A DNA stretch of 32,950 nucleotides from Deltaproteobacteria bacterium (lineage in GTDB: Bacteria; Desulfobacterota; Dissulfuribacteria; Dissulfuribacterales; UBA3076), in contig PQXE01000035.1 in assembly GCA_003194495.1 (NCBI GenBank), positions 1 to 32,950 of the forward strand. The letters are read 5' to 3'. Made by a program: the position numbers and the translations under genes. Positions within the stretch are counted from its first letter, which is position 1, and every line of letters begins with the position of its first letter. Below, piece after piece: positions 17,879 to 26,441 of the stretch. Below the pieces are notes generated by a model. That model had not been told where the DNA came from, made no database searches, and saw only the letters and a program-made list of their open reading frames with translations.

Positions 17879-18868
17879 ATGAGGATTTATTACGAACAAG
17901 ATGCCCCCATGGACATACTTCAAGGAAAGACCATAGCCATAATCGGCTATGGTAGCCAAGGGCATGCCCATGCCCAGAACTTGAGAGATAGTGGGTTGTC
18001 TGTTGTCGTGGGGGAGCTTCCCGGAACATCAAATTACGATCTTGCAGTAAAACACGGGTTTGAGCCGGTAAGTGCCGGAGAAGCTGCAGCCAAGGGAGAT
18101 CTCATCATGGTCCTGGTGCCTGATCATGTCCAGGGCCGGCTATACGAAAATGCTATTAAGCCAAATCTGCAGACCGGGAACATGCTCCTTTTTGCCCATG
18201 GCTTCAATATTCACTTTGGCCAGATAATTCCTCCGGCCGACGTGGATGTTACAATGGTGGCACCCAAAGGCCCTGGACATCTAGTGCGCAGGGAATACGA
18301 AAAGGGCGCCGGTGTACCCAGCCTGGTGGCCATACATCAGGATCACACGGGAGAAGCCCTTAAAAAAGTACTTGCCTATGCAAACGGCATAGGCGCCACC
18401 CGTGCAGGGGTTATTGAAACCACATATAAAGAAGAGACAGAGACTGATCTTTTCGGCGAACAGTGTGTCCTCTGTGGCGGGGTCACCGAGCTCATAAAAG
18501 CGGGTTTTGAGACCCTGGTTGAAGCAGGTTATCAGCCGGAAATAGCATACTTCGAGTGCTGCCACGAGCTCAAGCTCATAGTTGACCTGATTTACGAAGG
18601 CGGTCTGTCGCAGATGCGTTACTCAATCAGCGATACAGCGGAATACGGCGATCTTACCAGGGGAAAGCGCATAATAACAGAAGAAACAAGAAAGGAGATG
18701 CGCAAGATCCTTGATGAGGTTCAGAGTGGCAGATTTGCCGGGGAGTGGATGCTGGAAAACCAAGTCAAACGCCCTGTATTCAACGCCCTCAGACAGCGGG
18801 AAAAGGAACATCCTATAGAAGAGGTCGGCTCCCGCCTGAGGGATATGATGAGCTGGCTCAACAAGTAG
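17879..18868 (+). CDS. ilvC: Ketol-acid reductoisomerase (class I)
   Basis: KARI isomerises and reduces acetolactate or acetohydroxybutyrate, the second common step to valine, leucine and isoleucine. The 329-aa length and single knotted C-terminal domain fit class I. The Rossmann motif [15 protein letters not shown] is at 21-35; the metal site includes [12 protein letters not shown]. The cofactor loop after the second strand reads [12 protein letters not shown] (residues 42-53). It has glutamate first and leucine where NADPH enzymes usually have arginine, which suggests NADH use. AAAAGGAG precedes the ATG. It is followed closely by psd. Confidence 0.96.
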   Translation: MRIYYEQDAPMDILQGKTIAIIGYGSQGHAHAQNLRDSGLSVVVGELPGTSNYDLAVKHGFEPVSAGEAAAKGDLIMVLVPDHVQGRLYENAIKPNLQTGNMLLFAHGFNIHFGQIIPPADVDVTMVAPKGPGHLVRREYEKGAGVPSLVAIHQDHTGEALKKVLAYANGIGATRAGVIETTYKEETETDLFGEQCVLCGGVTELIKAGFETLVEAGYQPEIAYFECCHELKLIVDLIYEGGLSQMRYSISDTAEYGDLTRGKRIITEETRKEMRKILDEVQSGRFAGEWMLENQVKRPVFNALRQREKEHPIEEVGSRLRDMMSWLNK

Positions 18869-18887
18869 CCCCTGCTCTAAGCCCTTA

Positions 18888-19538
18888 ATGCATTCTCATC
18901 GCATTCCAGTTGCCAAGGAAGGGGTCCCTTTCATAGGTATTGCCGTCCTGGCCGCTGTGATATGTTCTTTACTCAACTGGCCTGTTCCGGCCGTGGTCTT
19001 TTTTGTGATTGCGGTCTTTGTTCTCTTTTTCTTTCGAGACCCTGAGCGTATAATTCCATCAGGATCGGGTCTGGTGGTATCACCTGCTGACGGTCGAGTC
19101 ATAGATATAGCTGAAGACAACAGGGACTCCATTAACGGAAAAGACGTAAAACGAATCAGTATATTCATGAATATTTTTAATGTGCATGTAAACAGGGCAC
19201 CAATTACGGGCAAGGTTCAACAAATTTCGTACCAGCCGGGGTCCTTCTGGCCTGCCGACCGAAAAAGGGCTTTGCTTGAAAACGAACGAAATGCAGTCTT
19301 GATCCACAGCGAGGATGGAATAGCGCTGACCGTTGTACAGGTGGCAGGTATAATAGCCAGGCGAATTGTTTGTTGGGCTGAGGTCGGTGATAAGGTCAAA
19401 ATCGGTGAACGCTTTGGACTTATTCGTTTTGGATCTCGCCTTGACGTGTATGTCCCGAAGGATGTTTCAGTGTTGGTTAAAAAGGGCGATCGGACAACGG
19501 CCGGGCAAACGGTCCTTGCCCGAAATGGTAGCAAGTAG
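18888..19538 (+). CDS. psd: Phosphatidylserine decarboxylase, short (archaeal-like) type
   Basis: The enzyme makes phosphatidylethanolamine from phosphatidylserine. The 216-aa protein has two adjacent hydrophobic segments (about 14-29 and 32-49), then SPADGRV, FMNIFNVHVNRAPITG and the self-cleavage motif FGS (181-183) in RFGSRLDVYVP. S183 is expected to become the pyruvoyl cofactor. There is little ribosome binding site before the ATG, and the gap from ilvC is only 19 bases, so expression may depend on ilvC translation. pssA, which makes its substrate, is next. Confidence 0.95.
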   Translation: MHSHRIPVAKEGVPFIGIAVLAAVICSLLNWPVPAVVFFVIAVFVLFFFRDPERIIPSGSGLVVSPADGRVIDIAEDNRDSINGKDVKRISIFMNIFNVHVNRAPITGKVQQISYQPGSFWPADRKRALLENERNAVLIHSEDGIALTVVQVAGIIARRIVCWAEVGDKVKIGERFGLIRFGSRLDVYVPKDVSVLVKKGDRTTAGQTVLARNGSK

Positions 19539-19576
19539 CGATTTCTAATTTCAAATTTCTAATGGGGGGATCTCCC

Positions 19577-20392
19577 ATGAAACAAAAGCAAAGCAGTGAT
19601 TCAGCAGACAAGACCTCAAGACGTAGCATATATCTCCTCCCAAACCTGTTGACCTCGGCAAGCCTGTTCAGCGGATTCTATGCCATTATTGCAGCGATTA
19701 AAGGGAATTATCAAGCCGCTGCCGTAGCCATCCTGATATCCGGTATTTTGGATGGTCTGGACGGCAGGGTGGCTCGTTGGACCCGTACGACGAGCAGATT
19801 CGGCATGGAGTATGATTCCCTTTCCGACCTGGTGGCCTTTGGAGTGGCCCCCGGCATACTGGCCTTTATGTGGGGGCTGCAGGATTTCGGCCGGCTCGGA
19901 TGGCTTGCTGCCTTCCTGTATGTGGCAACCACTGCCCTCAGGCTGGCCAGATTCAACACCCTGAGCCAGAGCAGCAATAGCAGCAGCACAAGGGATTACT
20001 TCCTTGGTCTCCCATGTCCTTCTGCAGGGGCTGTATTGGCCACATCTGTGCTTTTATGCCAACATTTCGGCATATTTGGGCAGGTGCGTCATGTGGCAGT
20101 GCTGATCATGGTCTATGGCCTTTCTTTTCTGATGGTCAGCAATGTGCGTTACAATAGTTTCAAGGAAGTCCGCTGGCTTCAGCAGCACCCTTTTTCCGGT
20201 ATGGTAGTGTTGATTCTGGCCATAATGGTAGTTGCTATGGAGCCCAAGGTGACGCTATTTGTCCTTATAGCTACTTATGCGATATCCGGGCCTGTCTTGA
20301 TGTCCCTTAGGGCCTTGAGACCCAAGTCGTTGAGGTCTGGTGCGGAACATCACAGTAAAGATATTTCCCCTGGCAGAGATGAGGGGATATAA
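19577..20392 (+). CDS. pssA: CDP-diacylglycerol-serine O-phosphatidyltransferase
   Basis: This integral membrane enzyme joins serine to CDP-diacylglycerol. The ATG at 19577 (271 aa) is preferred because GGGGGGA lies 6-9 bases upstream; an ATG at 19562 is in frame but overlaps that site. The CDP-alcohol phosphotransferase signature DGxDGxxAR(x8)Gxx(x)D(xxx)D is complete, with D59, D62, D80 and D84. Several hydrophobic segments follow. The short spacer after psd holds TTTCTAATTTCAAATTTCTA-type words. Substrate choice (serine) is inferred from the psd neighbour. Confidence 0.93.
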   Translation: MKQKQSSDSADKTSRRSIYLLPNLLTSASLFSGFYAIIAAIKGNYQAAAVAILISGILDGLDGRVARWTRTTSRFGMEYDSLSDLVAFGVAPGILAFMWGLQDFGRLGWLAAFLYVATTALRLARFNTLSQSSNSSSTRDYFLGLPCPSAGAVLATSVLLCQHFGIFGQVRHVAVLIMVYGLSFLMVSNVRYNSFKEVRWLQQHPFSGMVVLILAIMVVAMEPKVTLFVLIATYAISGPVLMSLRALRPKSLRSGAEHHSKDISPGRDEGI

Positions 20393-20398
20393 AAAAGT

Positions 20399-20440
20399 GG
20401 GTTGCGGTAAAACGGGCGTTATAATCCCGTGAACGGTTAC
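20399..20440 (-). repeat. GTAACCGTTCAC-type repeat, minus orientation, abutting leuA
   Basis: Inverted copy of 11831-11871, ending in CCCGTGAACGGTTAC just five bases before the leuA start. It fills nearly the whole 53-base spacer between pssA and leuA and has displaced any ribosome binding site. Confidence 0.8.
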
Positions 20441-20445
20441 AAAAA

Positions 20446-21984
20446 ATGAATAGCAGTGAAAGAATAATAATATTTGATACTACATTAAGGGACGGTGAGC
20501 AGTCTCCGGGTGTATCTTTAAATGTTGAGGAAAAACTCCAGATCGGGAGGCAGTTGAAAAAGCTGAATGTCGATGTGATCGAGGCCGGATTTCCTGTTGC
20601 TTCCCCAGGTGACTTTGAGAGTGTTAAGCGCATTGCACAGGAACTCAGGGGGTTACAAGTTGCTGCTTTGGCCCGTGCCAATGAGAAAGACATCGATACT
20701 GCCTGGGAGGCTATAAAGGAGGGGGAAAATTCTCGAATACATATCTTTCTTGCCACCTCTGATATCCACCTCCAGTACAAACTGAGAAAGACAAGGGAAC
20801 AGGTACTGGATATGGCCCGGACAGCAGTAGGATATGCTGCAAAATACACCGGCAATGTGGAGTTTTCCGCTGAAGACGCAAGCCGGAGCGATCTGGATTT
20901 CCTTTGCAAGGTCTTTGAGGCAGTGATAGATGCCGGTGCCACAACGGTCAATTTTCCGGACACAGTAGGGTATGCCGTACCACATGACTTTGGCAGGATG
21001 ATCCGATATGTGGTCGAGCACACTTCCAACATCCACAAAGCGATCTTGAGTATACACTGTCACAACGATCTGGGACTGGCTACGGCGAATGTGCTGACAG
21101 CTTTGGAACAAGGTGCAAGACAAGTGGAGTGTACTGTAAACGGCATAGGTGAGAGGGCGGGAAATGCCGCTATGGAAGAGGTGGTCATGGCCATCCGTAC
21201 CAGGCGAGATGTCCTTCCCTATGACACTGCGATATTTTCTCAACACATCATGGCTGCCAGCCGGCTGGTAAGCATGCTTACCGGAATGGTAGTTCAGGCG
21301 AACAAGGCCATAGTAGGGGACAACGCCTTTGCACACGAGGCAGGGATCCACCAGGATGGAGTCTTAAAGGAACGTACTACGTATGAGATTATCGATCCCA
21401 ATGATATAGGCCTCGGCAAAGGGACCCTGGTCCTTGGGAAACATTCCGGGAGGCATGCCCTTAAGGCAAAACTTGAGGAAGTAGGCTACAAGCTCAGCGA
21501 TGAAAAAATCGATAGAGTATTTAAAAGGTTCAAGTCCCTTGCAGACAAGAAGAAGGAAGTTTATCCAGAGGATGTTGAGGCCCTTGTTGCAGAAGAGGTG
21601 CTCAGGATTCCTGATCGTTATCGTCTTGTTTACCTCCATGTTGCCGGTGGCAGCGGCATCAGACCGACTGCAACCGTAGCAGTGGAAATAGACGGCAAGG
21701 AGGTTGATAGAGTGAGCATGGGGGCCGGTCCGATAGATGCGGCCTATAAGGCAGTGGCTGAGCTCGTAAAGACTAAAAGCCATCTGCTTCGTTTTGCTGT
21801 AAACTCCATTACAGGAGGCACGGATGCCCAGGGAGAAGTCACTGTGCGTCTTGAAGAAGGCAGCTATGTGGTCACAGGCCATGGGACCGATCCTGATATA
21901 ATTACTGCTAGTGTCAGGGCATACTTGAATGCCCTGAATCGTCTTGAACACATGAAGGAAAATGTGCTGCAAAAGAAATGTTGA
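20446..21984 (+). CDS. leuA: 2-isopropylmalate synthase
   Basis: It condenses acetyl-CoA with 2-oxoisovalerate, the committed step to leucine. The 512-aa protein has the catalytic DTTLRDGEQSPG at 11-22, the metal-binding HCHNDLG near 204-210, GIGERAGNAAMEEVV and FAHEAGIHQDGVLK. The C-terminal regulatory domain with GGTDAQGEVTVRLEEG is present, so leucine feedback is likely. No Shine-Dalgarno sequence is visible: the five bases before ATG are AAAAA, preceded by the repeat end. The stop codon lies within the inverted repeat at 21981. Confidence 0.95.
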   Translation: MNSSERIIIFDTTLRDGEQSPGVSLNVEEKLQIGRQLKKLNVDVIEAGFPVASPGDFESVKRIAQELRGLQVAALARANEKDIDTAWEAIKEGENSRIHIFLATSDIHLQYKLRKTREQVLDMARTAVGYAAKYTGNVEFSAEDASRSDLDFLCKVFEAVIDAGATTVNFPDTVGYAVPHDFGRMIRYVVEHTSNIHKAILSIHCHNDLGLATANVLTALEQGARQVECTVNGIGERAGNAAMEEVVMAIRTRRDVLPYDTAIFSQHIMAASRLVSMLTGMVVQANKAIVGDNAFAHEAGIHQDGVLKERTTYEIIDPNDIGLGKGTLVLGKHSGRHALKAKLEEVGYKLSDEKIDRVFKRFKSLADKKKEVYPEDVEALVAEEVLRIPDRYRLVYLHVAGGSGIRPTATVAVEIDGKEVDRVSMGAGPIDAAYKAVAELVKTKSHLLRFAVNSITGGTDAQGEVTVRLEEGSYVVTGHGTDPDIITASVRAYLNALNRLEHMKENVLQKKC

Positions 21985-22066
21985 ATGCTAAATGTTGAAT
22001 GTTGAATTGCAGTAGAACGATTGGAATATAAAAAGATTATTCCTTAATTCAACATTTAGCATTCAA
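21981..22066 (+). repeat. 20-bp inverted repeat of TTGAATG-type words in the leuA-leuC spacer
   Basis: 21981-22000 and 22047-22066 are exact reverse complements (TTGAATGCTAAATGTTGAAT). The left arm is followed by a further GTTGAATT word. The leuA stop TGA is inside the left arm. The internal GAATTGCAGTAGAAC recurs as GAATTGCGGTAGAAC in the leuD-leuB spacer near 23890. Confidence 0.8.
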
Positions 22067-22102
22067 AATTCCCACAGTATTGTGGTGTTTAGAGAGTATA
22101 TT

Positions 22103-23368
22103 ATGAGTCGATCGATGACGATAGCTGAAAAGATCCTGGCGGCCCATGCCGGTCTGGACAGTGTGGAGCCGGGTCAACTGGTAGAAGTTGATGTGGACTT
22201 TGCACTGGGCAACGACATAACAGCCCCAATTGCCATAAAGATCTTCAGACAGGCAGGTGTAAATACTGTTTTTGATAGAGAAAAGATCGCCTTGGTGTCA
22301 GACCACTTTGTTCCTAACAAGGATATTATGAGTGCTGAACAGGCCCGGCTTCTCCGGGAGTTTGCCGCTGAACAGGGTATTGTTCATCACTATGACGGCG
22401 GAGAATCAGGAGTAGAACACGTGCTGCTCCCGGAAAAAGGTCTGGTGCTTCCGGGTGACGTGGTTATAGGGGCTGACAGTCACACGTGTACGTATGGTGC
22501 CTTGGGGACCTTTGCTACAGGGGTGGGGAGCACTGATCTGGCTGCCACCATGATGACAGGGAAGATCTGGTTCAAGGTGCCGGAGTCCATAAAGTTTGTG
22601 TACAAAGGAAAACTCAGGCCCTGGGTCGGCGGCAAGGATTTGATACTCTATACCATAGGCGATATCGGTGTAGACGGTGCCTTGTATATGGCCATGGAAT
22701 TCACTGGTCCGGTGATTGATTCCATGTCCATGGCCGGCCGCTTTACCATGTCCAATATGGCCATTGAGGCCGGCGGCAAAGTAGGACTTGTTAATCCCGA
22801 TGATACGACCTCAGACTATGTGACTGATCGGGCGGTCAGGGATTTTACTCTATATCGCAGTGATGAGGACGCCCGATACGCCAAGGTTATTGAGTATGAC
22901 TGCACCGAGATAGAACCTCAGGTAGCCTGCCCCCATCTGCCTGAAAATACCAAGGGTATTTCAGAAGTGGAAAACGTGCCTCTGGATCAGGTGGTGATCG
23001 GCTCCTGTACGAATGGTCGTCTGGAGGACTTGGCCCTGGCCGCTGATGTCATATCAGGACGGCGGGTGTCAAAAGGTCTGAGACTCATTGTCCTTCCTAC
23101 TACGCCTACGGTGTATATCCAGGCACTTGAGAAAGGATTTCTCACGACTTTTCTGAATGCCGGCGCGGTGATAGGGCCACCCACCTGCGGCCCCTGTCTT
23201 GGAGGGCATATGGGAGTTCTTGCCAAGGGGGAACGGGCCCTTGCCACGACAAACAGGAATTTTGTCGGCCGGATGGGACACCCTGAGAGCGAGGTATATC
23301 TGGCGAATCCGGCCATTGCCGCTGCAAGTGCGGTGTTGGGCAGGATCGGAAGTCCTGAAGAACTGTAA
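22103..23368 (+). CDS. leuC: 3-isopropylmalate dehydratase, large subunit
   Basis: With LeuD it isomerises 2- to 3-isopropylmalate through a [4Fe-4S] cluster. The ATG at 22103 (421 aa, MSRSMTIAEKILAAHAGLDS) has AGAGAG 6-7 bases upstream; a GTG at 22082 is in frame but adds residues unlike the family. The length of about 420 and the ADSHTCTYGALG motif fit the archaeal/anaerobe-type LeuC. The cluster cysteines are in GSCTNGR and in TCGPCLGGHMG. leuD follows 14 bases on. Confidence 0.95.
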   Translation: MSRSMTIAEKILAAHAGLDSVEPGQLVEVDVDFALGNDITAPIAIKIFRQAGVNTVFDREKIALVSDHFVPNKDIMSAEQARLLREFAAEQGIVHHYDGGESGVEHVLLPEKGLVLPGDVVIGADSHTCTYGALGTFATGVGSTDLAATMMTGKIWFKVPESIKFVYKGKLRPWVGGKDLILYTIGDIGVDGALYMAMEFTGPVIDSMSMAGRFTMSNMAIEAGGKVGLVNPDDTTSDYVTDRAVRDFTLYRSDEDARYAKVIEYDCTEIEPQVACPHLPENTKGISEVENVPLDQVVIGSCTNGRLEDLALAADVISGRRVSKGLRLIVLPTTPTVYIQALEKGFLTTFLNAGAVIGPPTCGPCLGGHMGVLAKGERALATTNRNFVGRMGHPESEVYLANPAIAAASAVLGRIGSPEEL

Positions 23369-23382
23369 GGGAATTATAAATC

Positions 23383-23871
23383 ATGAAAATCAAGGGAAAA
23401 GTCTGGAAATTTGGAAAAAATATAGATACGGATGTGATTATTCCGGCACGCTATCTCAACACCTCGGACCCGGCAGAGCTGGCCAAACACTGTATGGAGG
23501 ATGCTGATCCTGATTTTTCCAAAAAAATAAAACCAGGAGACATAATAGTTGCGGGAAAAAATTTTGGTTGTGGTTCTTCCAGAGAACATGCTCCTATAGC
23601 CCTTAAGGCAGCGGGCATTGGTTGTGTAATAGCCCCGAGCTTTGCCAGGATCTTTTATCGCAACGCCTTTAATATGGGCCTTCCCATATTCGAGTGTGAT
23701 GAGACAGTCGATGCCCTCGGAGAGGGCGACGAGGTGGCGGTGGATGCAGATACAGGAGAAATCCGGGACCTGACTACAGGAGATGTCTTCATGGCCCAGC
23801 CCATACCTCCGTTCATGCAGGAATTGATTTCAGATGGAGGATTGATCCCCCATGTGCTTAAAAGCTTGTAA
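23383..23871 (+). CDS. leuD: 3-isopropylmalate dehydratase, small subunit
   Basis: The swivel subunit that completes the LeuCD active site. The 162-aa protein has [22 protein letters not shown], the signature [21 protein letters not shown] and [16 protein letters not shown]. The size matches the short archaeal/anaerobe-type LeuD. Its stop is followed at once by ATGTTGAATTTTGAATGCTG repeat words. Confidence 0.95.
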   Translation: MKIKGKVWKFGKNIDTDVIIPARYLNTSDPAELAKHCMEDADPDFSKKIKPGDIIVAGKNFGCGSSREHAPIALKAAGIGCVIAPSFARIFYRNAFNMGLPIFECDETVDALGEGDEVAVDADTGEIRDLTTGDVFMAQPIPPFMQELISDGGLIPHVLKSL

Positions 23872-23915
23872 ATGTTGAATTTTGAATGCTGAATTGCGGT
23901 AGAACCAAGAAAAAC

Positions 23916-24014
23916 TCACGCAAAGGCGCAAAGAGAATAACAAATCCTGTAAATACCGATAGTTAAATTAATTTATGCTGAAAATTGCTGTAAAAACTTT
24001 GCGTCTTTGCGTGA
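23916..24014 (+). repeat. Inverted repeat of CGCAAAG words in the leuD-leuB spacer
   Basis: TCACGCAAAGGCGCAAAG (23916-23933) is matched at 17 of 18 positions by the reverse complement of 23997-24014. The arm contains the tandem word CGCAAAG. It lies about 28 bases before leuB; the right arm is followed by a T-rich stretch that could act as a weak terminator or leave leuB with its own control. Confidence 0.8.
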
Positions 24015-24041
24015 AACTTTTTTTCTTAAAGGGTTTAGATA

Positions 24042-25103
24042 ATGAATATACACAAAATTGCAGTAATTCCGGGGGATGGTACAGGTCCTGAAGTGATAAC
24101 CGAGGGTATAAAGGTCCTTAATGCTGCGTCTGATCGTTTCGGATTTGAGCTTGACTTTACATGGTATGATTATGGCGGAGAGCGGTATCTGCAAACAGGA
24201 GAGGTCCTCCCGGAGGGAGCAGTGGAAGACCTCAAGCAATATAAGGCCATTTATCTCGGGGCCATTGGTCATCCGGATGTAAAGCCGGGTATTCTGGAAA
24301 AAGGGATACTCCTTGCCCTGCGATTTGCGCTGGATCAGTATATAAATCTTCGACCGGTTATCCTCTATCCCGGCGTGGATACACCCCTCAAGGACAAGGG
24401 ACCCGAGGATATAGATTTTGTAGTTGTCCGGGAAAATACCGAAGGCCTTTATGCCGGGGCGGGTGGCGCGCTCAAGAAAGGTACTCCAGATGAGGTCGCT
24501 GTCCAGGAATCCATTAATACCAGAAAGGGTGTGGAGCGATGCATCCGTTTTGCCTTTGAGTACTGCAAGCGTCGCAATCAGAAAAAGAAACTGACCCTCT
24601 GTGGAAAGACCAACGTGCTTACATATGCCTTTGACCTGTGGGAACGTACGTTCTATGATGTGGCCGGGGAGTACCCTGATATTGCTACGGACTATGCCCA
24701 TGTGGACGCCACCTGCATGTGGATGGTCAAGAACCCTGAATGGTTTGATGTAATAGTCACTGACAACATGTTCGGGGACATCATTACTGACCTTGGGGCC
24801 ATGATACAGGGAGGCATGGGGATTGCCGCAGGAGGTAATCTCAATCCGGAGGGTGTCTCCATGTTTGAACCTATAGGTGGCTCGGCCCCCAAGTATATAG
24901 GGAAAAATGTCATTAATCCCCTGGCTGCCATATGTGCCGGCCAGATGATGCTGGATTACCTGGGCGAGATCGAGGCCACAAAGGCTATTGAAGAAGCAGT
25001 TAAGAAGGTGGTCAGTCAGGACATGAAGAGCCTCTCTGCCGGCAGGATGGGCTACAGCACGACCGAGGTAGGGGATCTGGTGGCTGAAAAATTGGGTAAT
25101 TAG
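24042..25103 (+). CDS. leuB: 3-isopropylmalate dehydrogenase
   Basis: Oxidative decarboxylation of 3-isopropylmalate, the last special step to leucine. The 353-aa protein of the beta-decarboxylating dehydrogenase family has [33 protein letters not shown], the substrate-binding KTNVL segment, [20 protein letters not shown] and [15 protein letters not shown]. Homologues include isocitrate and tartrate dehydrogenases; the leuACD context supports leuB. The ribosome binding site is weak (TTAAAGGG). Confidence 0.93.
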   Translation: MNIHKIAVIPGDGTGPEVITEGIKVLNAASDRFGFELDFTWYDYGGERYLQTGEVLPEGAVEDLKQYKAIYLGAIGHPDVKPGILEKGILLALRFALDQYINLRPVILYPGVDTPLKDKGPEDIDFVVVRENTEGLYAGAGGALKKGTPDEVAVQESINTRKGVERCIRFAFEYCKRRNQKKKLTLCGKTNVLTYAFDLWERTFYDVAGEYPDIATDYAHVDATCMWMVKNPEWFDVIVTDNMFGDIITDLGAMIQGGMGIAAGGNLNPEGVSMFEPIGGSAPKYIGKNVINPLAAICAGQMMLDYLGEIEATKAIEEAVKKVVSQDMKSLSAGRMGYSTTEVGDLVAEKLGN

Positions 25104-25114
25104 AACGAAAAGCA

Positions 25115-25150
25115 AGGTTATGTTGGGTTTCGTACCTCAACCCAACCTAC
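25115..25150 (+). repeat. Short inverted repeat GGTTATGTTGGGTTT / CAACCCAACCTAC
   Basis: About 36 bases after leuB form an imperfect hairpin: AGGTTATGTTGGG pairs with CAACCCAACCT around TTTCGTACCT. It ends one or two bases before the family 2 repeat at 25152. I believe similar words are scattered in many bacterial genomes, but cannot check that here. Confidence 0.6.
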
Positions 25151-25151
25151 T

Positions 25152-25261
25152 GTAAGCGTTTACAGGGTGCTGCAGATGCGAGGCGTACGGGTACGCAGAC
25201 GTACTCCCTGTACTTCAAGTGCCCGACAACAAAGCAGATGCGGTGCCCTGTGAACGCTTAC
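25152..25261 (+). repeat. MITE-like repeat, family 2 copy 2 (leuB-asd spacer)
   Basis: A 110-base copy of the element at 11881-11989. Its ends GTAAGCGTTTACAGGG and CCCTGTGAACGCTTAC are inverted repeats with one mismatch in 16. The centre has GTACGCAGACGTACTCCCTG and CCGACAACAAAGCAGATGCGG. It ends 25 bases before asd and leaves the GGGGAGGAG site intact. Confidence 0.9.
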
Positions 25262-25286
25262 GTGATTTGGTGATTGGGGAGGAGAT

Positions 25287-26306
25287 ATGGCAAAGACTTT
25301 TAATGTTGCAGTAGCGGGTGCCACCGGTGCGGTCGGTCAGACCATGATAAAGGTCCTGGAGGAACGGGATTTTCCTGTGGGAGAGATCCGTTTTTTGGCC
25401 TCTGAACGTTCCGAAGGAAAGGAGCTCTCATTCAAGACAGAGAAGGTCCGGGTCCGGAAGCTTGATCACGACTCCTTTGATGGTATTGATATCGCAATTT
25501 TTTCTGCCGGTGGAGACAGGAGCCTCACCTTTGCTCCTTCGGCTGCCAAGGCCGGCGCGGTAGTTGTGGACAACTCGAATGCATGGCGCATGGACCCTGA
25601 GATTCCCCTGGTAGTGCCGGAGGTGAACCCCCATGCTGTTTCAGGATACAAGGCAAAAGGCATTATAGCCAATCCTAATTGCTCCACCATCCAGATGGTT
25701 GTGGCCCTTAAGCCATTGTATGACTATGCCCGGATAAAACGCGTTGTCGTATCTACTTATCAGGCCGTATCGGGTTCCGGGAAAAAAGCCATAGTTGAGC
25801 TTGAGGATCAGGTGAAGTCCTGGGCCGATGGCAGGACTCTTGAGTCCAGGGTCTATCCGCACCAGATCGCCTTTAATTGCCTCCCCCACATAGATGTCTT
25901 CCTGGACAATGGCTACACCAGGGAAGAGATGAAGATGGTGAATGAGACCAGGAAGATCATGGAAGATCCTGAAATCCAGGTCTCTGCAACTGCTGTAAGG
26001 GTACCTGTGTTCTATAGTCACTCCGAGGCCGTCAATGTGGAGTTCGAACAGAAGATCAGCGCATCCAAGGCAAGAGAACTCCTTTCCAATGGACCGGGGA
26101 TTAGGGTCGTTGATGACCTGTCACAGAATGTCTATCCGCTTGCCCTGGATGCCGCAGGACAGGACCTGACCCTTGTCGGGAGAATACGGGAGGATATCTC
26201 CCAGGCCAACGGACTTGATTTCTGGGTGGTGGCTGACAATATCAGAAAAGGAGCAGCCACAAATGCCGTCCAGATAGCAGAATTGCTGGCGGAGAAATAT
26301 CTTTAG
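25287..26306 (+). CDS. asd: Aspartate-semialdehyde dehydrogenase
   Basis: It reduces aspartyl phosphate to the semialdehyde, the branch point to lysine, methionine, threonine and isoleucine. The 339-aa protein has the NADP-binding VAGATGAVGQTMIKVLEER, the catalytic cysteine C132 in NPNCSTIQM, and the substrate-binding histidine region VPVFYSHSEAVNVEFE. A strong GGGGAGGAG precedes the ATG. Lying after the ilv-leu genes, it supplies the threonine-derived part of isoleucine. Confidence 0.95.
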   Translation: MAKTFNVAVAGATGAVGQTMIKVLEERDFPVGEIRFLASERSEGKELSFKTEKVRVRKLDHDSFDGIDIAIFSAGGDRSLTFAPSAAKAGAVVVDNSNAWRMDPEIPLVVPEVNPHAVSGYKAKGIIANPNCSTIQMVVALKPLYDYARIKRVVVSTYQAVSGSGKKAIVELEDQVKSWADGRTLESRVYPHQIAFNCLPHIDVFLDNGYTREEMKMVNETRKIMEDPEIQVSATAVRVPVFYSHSEAVNVEFEQKISASKARELLSNGPGIRVVDDLSQNVYPLALDAAGQDLTLVGRIREDISQANGLDFWVVADNIRKGAATNAVQIAELLAEKYL

Positions 26307-26326
26307 ATTGTTAGGCATCCTTCAGA

Positions 26327-26411
26327 CGGATGCCAGCCATTAGCTGTTAGCCATTAGGTAAAAACTTTATATAAAAACGGGCTGTTAAGCTAAAATCTAA
26401 TAGCTAATCGC
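26327..26411 (+). repeat. Inner palindromic repeat, second copy (asd-aldolase spacer)
   Basis: Close match to 17741-17825: both start CGGATGCCAGCCATTAGCT, pass through AAAAACGG(A/G)CTGTTAAGCTA and end CTAATAGCTAATCGC. Here the GTAACCGTTCAC ends are missing. It is preceded by a perfect 7-bp hairpin GGCATCC-TTCAGAC-GGATGCC (26313-26333) that partly overlaps it and follows the asd stop. Confidence 0.82.
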
Positions 26412-26441
26412 TCAATTTAGGTACCTAAAAGGAGGTATGTC

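Noticed and set aside
22082..22102. GTG at 22082 as the leuC start
   Set aside because: It adds seven residues with no family match; the ATG at 22103 has an AGAGAG site and a standard N-terminus.
23973..25115. 380-codon minus-strand frame opposite leuB
   Set aside because: leuB is unmistakable on the plus strand; the long antisense frame reflects codon bias and has no family features.
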